Below, one piece after another: positions 57,221 to 64,000 of a stretch of 64,000 nt of DNA (positions are counted from its first letter, which is position 1; every line of letters begins with the position of its first letter). This DNA comes from Candidatus Gastranaerophilales bacterium (lineage in GTDB: Bacteria > Cyanobacteriota > Vampirovibrionia > Gastranaerophilales > Gastranaerophilaceae). The notes under the pieces are model-generated. The model did not search any database. It was not told the origin of the DNA and saw only the letters and a program-made list of their open reading frames with translations. The stretch spans positions 62,001-126,000 of the forward strand of contig CALUVV010000002.1 of NCBI GenBank assembly GCA_944324305.1, written 5' to 3'. Position numbers and translations under genes: made by a program.

Positions 57221-57269
57221 TTGACAGGACAGCAATAATATTCTAAAATTTTTAGTAGAAAATTCTACT
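57221..57269 (+). promoter_or_regulatory. Promoter and operator-like repeat of the RND efflux operon
   Basis: TTGACA (57221-57226), a 17-bp spacer, TAAAAT (57244-57249). AGTAGAA / TTCTACT, a perfect 7-bp inverted repeat with a 2-nt centre (57254-57269), covers the expected transcription start, the usual place for a TetR- or MarR-type repressor. Confidence 0.65.
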
Positions 57270-57303
57270 GTAATATACATCCGTGAAAAAATTGGAGAGA
57301 AGT

Positions 57304-58455
57304 ATGAAATATCAAATGACCAGAAAAAAATGGGCAATATTAATATTAACAGTTATCATAGTACCTATTATTTATAATAAGACATCAGGTTTTATAGCAG
57401 GCATAATCCAGAGACAGGCTATGAAAATGCCCAAAGAAGTAGAAGTTGACAATCCGCATATTGAAGCAGTAAATGTTTCGGCAGAATCTACAGGACGTGT
57501 GGAAGCAAAATATTCGGTAGATGTTATTGCAAGAGTTCCCGGATTTTTGCTGAAAAAGTATTTTAAAGAAGGCGATTTTGTAAAAAAAGGCCAGCTTCTT
57601 TTCCAAATCGATCCAAGAGAATATCAAATCGAAGTGAATAATTCACAGGCAAATGTTAATCAGTACAGTGCTCTTTTACGCAATGCACAACAGGAATTGA
57701 ACCGTGCAAATGCACTTGTAAAAGAAGATTTAATAAGCCGTTCGGATGTTGACCAGAGCCTGGCATCAAGAAATCAGAACAAAGCCTTGTATGATGCAGC
57801 AAGACAACAGCTTGAGCTCGCAAAAGTTAATTTAGGCTACACGGCAATTAAGTCTCCGATTGACGGACGTATCGGAAAAGTTAATATTACGGAAGGAAAC
57901 TATGTTACTGCGACTTCAGGCTCACTTGTAAATATTTCAAGCGTTAACCCTGTTTATGTAACTTTCAGCCTAAAAGGCGATGACTTTGTAAAACTTTTAA
58001 AAGCAAGCAATCACTTTAAAGATGCTCAGGTAAAAGTACAATTTGACGACGGAACATGGTATGACAAAACAGGAACAATTAATTTTGTAGATAACAAAAT
58101 TGATAAGGATTCAGGCTCGGTTACAATGCGCGCAACTTTTGATAACACAAAAAGCTGGCTTGTCCCCGGAGCTTATATGAAAGTGCAAATTACAGCCCCC
58201 AAACTGGTTAAGTTTATGACAGTACCGCAATCCTGCACAAAAGGCGACGCAATGAGCGGATATTACGTCTGGGCGGTTGAAGATAACAAAGCCGTTAAGA
58301 AAAATATTAAAGTTTCAGATGCCGTAGATAACAACTGGATTGTTGACAGCGGTCTTAATCTTAACGATACAATCGTTGTTACGGGGATACAAAATATTTC
58401 TGCGGAAGGACAAAAATTAAAACCTATCAGTAAGTCGGAAACTAAAGCTCAATAG
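57304..58455 (+). CDS. RND efflux periplasmic adaptor (AcrA/MdtA type)
   Basis: 383 residues from the ATG at 57304 with GGAGAGAAGT upstream (an in-frame GTG 21 nt earlier is less likely). An N-terminal membrane anchor ([15 protein letters not shown]) rather than a lipobox. Then the barrel-sandwich and lipoyl parts ([42 protein letters not shown]), a helical hairpin ([17 protein letters not shown]), the second lipoyl half ([19 protein letters not shown]), and the beta-barrel and membrane-proximal domains. It bridges the inner-membrane pump and the outer-membrane channel. First gene of an adaptor-pump-channel operon. Confidence 0.93.
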   Translation: MKYQMTRKKWAILILTVIIVPIIYNKTSGFIAGIIQRQAMKMPKEVEVDNPHIEAVNVSAESTGRVEAKYSVDVIARVPGFLLKKYFKEGDFVKKGQLLFQIDPREYQIEVNNSQANVNQYSALLRNAQQELNRANALVKEDLISRSDVDQSLASRNQNKALYDAARQQLELAKVNLGYTAIKSPIDGRIGKVNITEGNYVTATSGSLVNISSVNPVYVTFSLKGDDFVKLLKASNHFKDAQVKVQFDDGTWYDKTGTINFVDNKIDKDSGSVTMRATFDNTKSWLVPGAYMKVQITAPKLVKFMTVPQSCTKGDAMSGYYVWAVEDNKAVKKNIKVSDAVDNNWIVDSGLNLNDTIVVTGIQNISAEGQKLKPISKSETKAQ

Positions 58456-58466
58456 CAGGTAAGATA

Positions 58467-61400
58467 ATGAAAAAAATATTTGATAAAGATAAACTGTTCT
58501 TTTTTATACTGAAACCAAGATTTGCGTTAGTAATATCAGTGTGTATAGTTATTCTTGGCTTAATCTCGCTTTTAAGTCTTAAGCAGGAAAGCTACCCCGA
58601 TGTAACTCCGCCTCAGGTAAGGGTGTCGGCATCATATCAGGGTGCCAGTGCCGAAGTTATTGAATCTTCGGTTGCGACCGTGTTGGAGAATAAACTTAAC
58701 GGTGTTGAAAATATGACTTATATGACGTCAACTTCAACAGACGGAAGTTACAGTTTAACATTATACTTTAAGGTCGGAACAGACAAAAATATTAACCTGA
58801 TGAATGTTCAGAACTTAATCCAAAGAGTACAGTCACAACTGCCCGAAGAAGTTCAAAGAACAGGTGTAACAGCAATCAGCCGTTCATCCGGTTCAGGCGC
58901 GATTATCTTAACCTTATATCCCGAATACGGCAACTGGTCACAATTAGACTTAACAAACTACGGTTCTATTTATATTAAAGATGAACTTAAACGTGTGGAA
59001 GGCGTTGCTGACGTAAACGTTTTCGGCGGCGGAAATTACTCTATGAGAATTTGGCTTGACCCGCAAAAAATGGCAGGTATGAATATTTCCGTAAGCGAAG
59101 TACAGACAGCAATAAAAAATCAAAACACACAGGTTGCAACGGGTGCACTGGGTCAGCTTCCGACAGACGAAGCCCAAGCTTTACAATTAACCCTGAAAAC
59201 ACCTGGCAGACTTGATGATGTTAAACAGTTTGAAAATATAGTTATCCGCTCAAACACTGACGGTTCAAATGTTAAAATAAAAGATATAGCACGCGTGGAA
59301 CTCGGAGCGGAATCCTATTCAAACCTCGGTCTTGTTAACGGGAAACCGTCTGCCGTTGTTGTTATATCACAGCTTCCCGACGCTAACATAATTAACCTTT
59401 CGAAAGCTGTAAAAGCTAAAGTTAATGAAATAAATTCAAGATTAACCAACGGCATCAAAATTCAGTATGTAAAAGATGATGCGGACTTCATCCACGAATC
59501 TATGAAAGAAGTTGAATTTACAATTCTTTTAACCGCATTAATCGTTGTAATAATTATCTTCCTGTTTTTAGGCGACGGAATGGCAACACTTGTTCCCTGT
59601 GCAACAATTCCGGTTTCATTAATCGGAACATTCTTTGCGCTCAAAGCTTTCGGAATGACAATTAACCTTCTTTCGCTGTTCGCTCTTGTACTGGCAGTAG
59701 GTGTTGTTGTAGACGACGCCATTGTTGTTATCGAAAACGTTAAACGCCACATCGAAGAAGGCAAATCGGCAATTATTGCAACACAGCTTACAATGGAAGA
59801 AGTAGGTTTTGCCCTTGTTGCAATGGCTCTCGTATTAATGGCAGTATTCGTACCTATTATATTTATGACAGGTATGACAGGGGTTATGTATAAACAGTTT
59901 GCGGTTTGTATTGCGGTTTCAATCGCAATTTCAGCAATCTGCGCTTTAACATTATCTCCCGCAATGTGCTCGCACTTTTTGGGACAGGAAAAAACGGAAC
60001 ACGATTATTCCAAATTCCCGTGGCTTAAACATATTGAAAATATTAAAGAAAGAATTAATAAAAAAACTTCTGTTCTTGTTGTTAAGTTCAATGAAATGTT
60101 TACAAAAGTAGAAGACTTTTACATGGAATATGTTACAAAGTTTGTATATAACAAAAAGCTTGTTGCAATATTCTATGTAAGTATAGTTCTTTTAACTCTT
60201 TTATCATTCAAAACCATTTCAACAGGTTTTATCCCTGATGAAGATCAAGGTGTTCTTATTGCAAGTATTACCCTTCCTGACGGTGCTTCTCTTTCAAGAA
60301 CGGAAACCGTTGCAAGAAAATTTGTTGATGAAATTAAAGATATTCCCGGTATTAACCCCGAAAAATTAACCGTGTTCGGCGGTGACGGGGCTGTAAACTC
60401 GGCTAACGTAATTATACAGCTTTTGGATTACAGCGAAAGAAAAATGAATCCCGTAAAATGGATTTCATATAAAATTAAAGGCAAAGAAACAGACCTGTCA
60501 CACACTGCAGTTTTAAATCAGGTCAGAATGGTAGCTACAAACACTAAAGAAGCCCAAATTCAAGCTTTTTCTCCACCTGCGATTAACGGTATGAGTATGA
60601 TGGGCGGTTTTGAATTCCAGATGCTTTCACAGGGTGAATATACTCCGCAGGAAATGGAAAGCTGGGCAAATAAACTAGTTGCGGCAGCAAATCAGAACCC
60701 TTCACTATCAAGCGTTTATACATCATTCCAGGCAAATGTGCCTCAATATATTGTAGAAATTGATTATGAAAAGGCTCTTGCTCAAAATGTGGATCTTCAA
60801 GAGTTATACTCAACACTTTCTTCAATGCTCGGAACATATTACGTTAACGACTTTAACAAATATGACAGGGTGTTTAAGGTTCAAATGCAGGCTGAAAGCC
60901 GTTTCAGAAACAAAGCAACCGATTTGTCGGGTATATATGTAAAAAACAACAACGGTGTAATGGTTCCGATACTCTCAATAGTTAAATTAAAACAAACTGT
61001 AGGTACAGCATCAATTTCAAGATACAACCAGTATAAATCCGTTCAAGTTCAGGGACAGCAGGCCGCAGGTAAAAGCTCCGGCGATGCAATGGCTGCAATG
61101 GAAGAAGTCGCAAAACAGGTGCTTCCTTCCGACATGACATTTGATTGGTCAGGTACCTCAGCTCAGGAACGTGAAGCTTCAGGACAAACAGCTATAATTG
61201 TAGGAATGGCTTTGATATTTGTATATCTGTTCCTTGTTGCATTGTACGAAAGCTACACAATTCCGATTGCCGTATTGCTAATATCCCCGATTGCCGCACT
61301 CGGAGCATTAATATTCCAGATGATGATTAACCAATCATTTGATATTTACTCACAGGTCGGTATGATTACATTAATCGGTCTTGCGGCAAAACAATCAATT

Positions 61401-61718
61401 CTTATTGTAGAATTTGCAAAAGAAGAACATGAAAAACACGGACTTTCAGTTAAAGATGCGGCAATCAGAGCCGCTAAGCTGAGGTTCAGGGCTATTATGA
61501 TGACCGAACTCGCATTTATTATAGGTGTTTTACCGATGATATTTGCAACCGGTGCAGGAGCAAATTCAAGAATTTCCGTAGGTTCAACCGTATTCGGCGG
61601 TATGATTGCCGCCTGTACGCTCGGGGCAGTATTAACTCCCGCATTCTACGTAATTGTTCAGGAATTCGTTGACCTGTTCCCTAAAAAAGAAATTACCGAA
61701 AAAGATTTGGAGATATAA
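58467..61718 (+). CDS. RND (HAE1/AcrB-type) multidrug efflux pump
   Basis: 1083 residues, the full RND layout: TM1 ([18 protein letters not shown]), a large porter domain, TM2-6 with [18 protein letters not shown] holding the two proton-relay aspartates of TM4, a second porter domain starting [18 protein letters not shown], and TM8-12 with the essential lysine-bearing [15 protein letters not shown]. The periplasmic docking region is intact. Proton-driven export of drugs or lipophiles; the substrate cannot be predicted. Spaced 11 bp from the adaptor gene and 6 bp from the tolC-like gene. Confidence 0.95.
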   Translation: MKKIFDKDKLFFFILKPRFALVISVCIVILGLISLLSLKQESYPDVTPPQVRVSASYQGASAEVIESSVATVLENKLNGVENMTYMTSTSTDGSYSLTLYFKVGTDKNINLMNVQNLIQRVQSQLPEEVQRTGVTAISRSSGSGAIILTLYPEYGNWSQLDLTNYGSIYIKDELKRVEGVADVNVFGGGNYSMRIWLDPQKMAGMNISVSEVQTAIKNQNTQVATGALGQLPTDEAQALQLTLKTPGRLDDVKQFENIVIRSNTDGSNVKIKDIARVELGAESYSNLGLVNGKPSAVVVISQLPDANIINLSKAVKAKVNEINSRLTNGIKIQYVKDDADFIHESMKEVEFTILLTALIVVIIIFLFLGDGMATLVPCATIPVSLIGTFFALKAFGMTINLLSLFALVLAVGVVVDDAIVVIENVKRHIEEGKSAIIATQLTMEEVGFALVAMALVLMAVFVPIIFMTGMTGVMYKQFAVCIAVSIAISAICALTLSPAMCSHFLGQEKTEHDYSKFPWLKHIENIKERINKKTSVLVVKFNEMFTKVEDFYMEYVTKFVYNKKLVAIFYVSIVLLTLLSFKTISTGFIPDEDQGVLIASITLPDGASLSRTETVARKFVDEIKDIPGINPEKLTVFGGDGAVNSANVIIQLLDYSERKMNPVKWISYKIKGKETDLSHTAVLNQVRMVATNTKEAQIQAFSPPAINGMSMMGGFEFQMLSQGEYTPQEMESWANKLVAAANQNPSLSSVYTSFQANVPQYIVEIDYEKALAQNVDLQELYSTLSSMLGTYYVNDFNKYDRVFKVQMQAESRFRNKATDLSGIYVKNNNGVMVPILSIVKLKQTVGTASISRYNQYKSVQVQGQQAAGKSSGDAMAAMEEVAKQVLPSDMTFDWSGTSAQEREASGQTAIIVGMALIFVYLFLVALYESYTIPIAVLLISPIAALGALIFQMMINQSFDIYSQVGMITLIGLAAKQSILIVEFAKEEHEKHGLSVKDAAIRAAKLRFRAIMMTELAFIIGVLPMIFATGAGANSRISVGSTVFGGMIAACTLGAVLTPAFYVIVQEFVDLFPKKEITEKDLEI

Positions 61719-61724
61719 ATTACA

Positions 61725-63242
61725 ATGAAAAAGATTTTGAATACGTTTTTAATATGTTCGGTTTTAACTCTTTCAACCACGCCCGTAATTGCTAAGGGAT
61801 GGTTTGGAAAAGATAAAAAACCGAAAGAAAAAGAAAAACAAAAAGTAGAAATCGTAAAACCTGATAAGGATAAGCCGAATATCAGACGTGAAATAAAAAA
61901 AGATAAAGAAAACGCCATTCATAAAAAAGAATCCTCACAGGAAGCCGAAGGAATGTACGAAACAAAATTCCCCGTAATAAACAGTCAGATAGAATACTCT
62001 GATATGAACGGCGAAGTAACACTCAGCGACTGTATTAAACTTGCGATAACACATCACCCGACGATTATGTCTGCTATCAGCAATGCCGAAATCTACAAAA
62101 CCATGGTAGGTCAGGCCTGGTCTAACTACTTTCCTACTCTGAGTGCAGGCGTAAGCTATTCCAGAAACGATATGCTTATGACAAATCCGGGTTATGCAAG
62201 AATGATGTCGCAAAAATATAACATGTATTATGCGCCTACGGTTTCCGCAAATATGCTTTTATTCGATTTCGGTAAAACAAAAGCCAATGCGGATCTGGCA
62301 CAGAGAACTTATGAATCTTCAAGATTTGATGCAGAAACAAGTATTGAGCTTGTAATATATAATGTAAAAGTTGCATATTACAACCTTGTGTTTGCTGAAA
62401 TTCAAAAATCAGTATACGAAGATACAGTAAAAGACTTTGAATTACAGTTAAAGCAGGCTAAAGCACAATATGACATCGGAAGAAAAGCAAAAATTGATGT
62501 TACAACGGCTGAATACAACCTCGGAAATGCCAAAGTTAATTTGATTAAAGCAAAAAATACGCTTGAATTGGCTGCCGCCGAACTTGCAAACGCAGTGGGT
62601 ATTCCGGAACTTGAAAACGTTATTCTTAAAGACAAACTTAACTCAAAAGCATATAACGTAAACTTCCCTGATTTGCTTAAAACAGCAGAGGCATCAAGAC
62701 CCGCACTTTTATCATCAAAAAAACTTATGGATGCAGCAGAATTAAATGTGAGAGCCGCAAAAAGATCATTCGCTCCCGATTTAAGCGCATTCGGGTCATT
62801 TGATCAGGGCGGACGCCAAATCGACAGTGATTACGGATATTCCGTCGGTGTTCAGCTGAATTATACAGCGTTAAACCTTATGCTTCTCAAAAAACAGGTT
62901 GATCAGGCTAAAGCCGAATATAAAAAAGCTGTTGCGGATTATGAACAACAAAAACAAAACGTTTATCTGGAAGTTAAAAGCGCATATATAAGCCTTCTGA
63001 ATTCTCATGACAGTATTGAAGTATCCAAGCTTGCTCTCCAGCAGGCAAAAGAACGTCAGTATCAGGCATTCAGAAGATATCAGGTAGGTTTGGGAGATGC
63101 TATAGAATTTAAAGATGCCGAAAACTCATACCTGAATGCACAACTTGATTATTATTCCAATCTGTTAAATTATAATATTAACGCAGCAGAACTTGAACGT
63201 GTAATAGGCGCCCCTATAAAAGAATCAGATATTGACTTATAG
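61725..63242 (+). CDS. TolC-family outer-membrane efflux channel
   Basis: 505 residues. Signal peptide KKILNTFLICSVLTLSTTPVIA, then an unusual Lys-rich extension (about 25-75, GWFGKDKKPKEKEKQK and further), then two outer-membrane efflux repeats: LSDCIKLAITHHPTIMSA and a long helical hairpin (SVYEDTVKDFELQLKQAKAQYDIGRKAKIDV), repeated from about residue 310 (ASRPALLSSKKLMDAAELNVRAAK, YQVGLGDAIEFKDAENSYLNAQLDYY). It completes the tripartite pump. The basic extension is not part of the canonical fold. Confidence 0.92.
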   Translation: MKKILNTFLICSVLTLSTTPVIAKGWFGKDKKPKEKEKQKVEIVKPDKDKPNIRREIKKDKENAIHKKESSQEAEGMYETKFPVINSQIEYSDMNGEVTLSDCIKLAITHHPTIMSAISNAEIYKTMVGQAWSNYFPTLSAGVSYSRNDMLMTNPGYARMMSQKYNMYYAPTVSANMLLFDFGKTKANADLAQRTYESSRFDAETSIELVIYNVKVAYYNLVFAEIQKSVYEDTVKDFELQLKQAKAQYDIGRKAKIDVTTAEYNLGNAKVNLIKAKNTLELAAAELANAVGIPELENVILKDKLNSKAYNVNFPDLLKTAEASRPALLSSKKLMDAAELNVRAAKRSFAPDLSAFGSFDQGGRQIDSDYGYSVGVQLNYTALNLMLLKKQVDQAKAEYKKAVADYEQQKQNVYLEVKSAYISLLNSHDSIEVSKLALQQAKERQYQAFRRYQVGLGDAIEFKDAENSYLNAQLDYYSNLLNYNINAAELERVIGAPIKESDIDL

Positions 63243-63264
63243 TTAAATCAAGAGGAAATAAAAA

Positions 63265-64000
63265 TTGAATAGACGCGTAAAAGGTATATTGAACGGTGCG
63301 ATAGCATCAGCCAGTTACGGAACAAACCCGTTATTTGCCCTGCCGCTTTTTGCAGCCGGAATAGGAGTTAATTCCGTACTTTTTTACAGGTACGCTTTAG
63401 CGGTTGTAATTTACGGTTTGTGGTTAAAGTTTGTAAAAAAAACAGCATTAAACATTTCACGTAAAGAATTTTTACCTCTTTTAATTCTCGGAATATTCTT
63501 CTCATTATCATCTTTAACGCTTTATGATGCATTCAACTATATAGAAGCAGGTATTGCCTGTACTATTTTATTTATTTATCCTGTACTTGTTGCTGTTATC
63601 ATGGCTTTATTTTTTAAGGAAAAAATTACAAAAACCGTAATTTCTTCAATTCTGCTGACTTCTGCCGGAATTATATTATTATACAAAGGGAAAACCGGTT
63701 TAAGTTTAAACTTATACGGTGTAGGTATAGTTTTTCTTTCGGCTTTACTGTACGCACTTTATATAGTAGGGGTTAAAAATATAAAAGCTGTAAAACATAT
63801 TAACAGGGCAAAAATGAGCTTTTACGTTATGTTATTCGGGCTTCTGGTTTATATTGTAAATCTCAAATTCTGCACGCAGCTGCAAATTATGGACAAACCG
63901 TATTTATGGCTTCTTGCAATCGGGCTTTCCATATTTCCGACAATAATTTCTCTTGAAACAATTACAATATCAATCAAACTTGTCGGTTCAACCACAACAG
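63265..64000 (+). CDS. EamA/DMT-superfamily transporter (C-terminus beyond window)
   Basis: Open to the window edge, about 245 residues visible. The start is TTG at 63265 with AAGAGGAAAT upstream. Eight membrane segments in the EamA pattern: GAIASASYGTNPLFALPLF, FYRYALAVVIYGLW, ILGIFFSLSSLTLYDAFNYIEAGIACTILFIYPVLVAVIMALFFKE region, and the second repeat from GVGIVFLSALLYALYIVG. It follows the tolC-like gene by 22 bp, so it may be the fourth gene of the efflux operon. Likely exports a metabolite. Confidence 0.85.
   Translation, partial: MNRRVKGILNGAIASASYGTNPLFALPLFAAGIGVNSVLFYRYALAVVIYGLWLKFVKKTALNISRKEFLPLLILGIFFSLSSLTLYDAFNYIEAGIACTILFIYPVLVAVIMALFFKEKITKTVISSILLTSAGIILLYKGKTGLSLNLYGVGIVFLSALLYALYIVGVKNIKAVKHINRAKMSFYVMLFGLLVYIVNLKFCTQLQIMDKPYLWLLAIGLSIFPTIISLETITISIKLVGSTTT

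Overview
The window is AT-rich, gene-dense bacterial chromosome of a diderm organism. It carries an RND-TolC efflux operon, an MlaA-domain protein and an MCE-domain protein, so an outer membrane is expected. The gene repertoire (class II aldolase, L-lactate dehydrogenase, VKOR-DsbA fusion, SepF and FtsZ, many lone prepilin-like genes ending in DNWEMTY-type tails, and several large lineage-specific proteins) fits a fermentative gut member of the non-photosynthetic Cyanobacteria (Melainabacteria / Gastranaerophilales). That assignment is an inference from content. I see no rRNA, tRNA, CRISPR array, insertion sequence or integrase.

Layout. 1-4.6 kb: a PilM/PilN-like pilus gene cut by the window edge, then nadA, rlmB, a primary-type sigma factor and a small unknown. 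4.6-8.5 kb: two prepilin-like genes and the ispH-rpsA operon. 8.6-12.5 kb: two large lineage-specific unknowns. 12.7-18.1 kb: fba, ftsZ, nadK, a frame-off prepilin, and yggS-sepF. 18.4-24.7 kb: a TPR glycosyltransferase, a helical-repeat protein, an orphan DNA methyltransferase, a PiT-like membrane protein and mutL. 24.7-36.7 kb: another frame-off prepilin, DAHP synthase, TPR proteins, VKOR-DsbA with queH, two LysM wall hydrolases, an MCE protein with upp, an omega-like subunit and purine nucleoside phosphorylase. 36.8-43.4 kb: lineage-specific membrane proteins, plsY and a regulator. 43.5-49.7 kb: a vWA / FHA-like / TonB-CTD cluster with an XRE regulator and another prepilin. 49.9-56.1 kb: an unknown, a third frame-off prepilin, maa, an MlaA-hydrolase fusion, a nucleotidyltransferase, an ICMT-like enzyme and a CDGSH protein. 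56.2-64 kb: ldh, the RND-TolC operon and the start of an EamA transporter.

The most striking signal is a set of five runs of 10-11 consecutive C/G, all at the 5' ends of genes. Three lie between a conserved ~30-codon leader and the FTLAEVL prepilin motif of separate single-gene units at 16.7, 25.4 and 51.1 kb. Each of these three has a near-consensus promoter (17-bp spacer) and a Shine-Dalgarno site. In all three the run is 10 bases and the frame is broken; 11 or 8 bases would restore a full prepilin. A fourth run (11 bases, in frame) precedes a prepilin at 6.4 kb. A fifth (10 bases, in frame) starts an unrelated gene at 20 kb. This looks like a slipped-strand, phase-variable family of pilin-like surface proteins, unless the tracts are miscounted or corrected by slippage during expression. 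An ATCCT x4 repeat between divergent genes at 37.6 kb may be a second, transcriptional contingency locus.

Other recurring features are apparent leaderless promoters (a -10 box 6-7 nt before ATG) and promoters built into the preceding gene's terminator hairpin.
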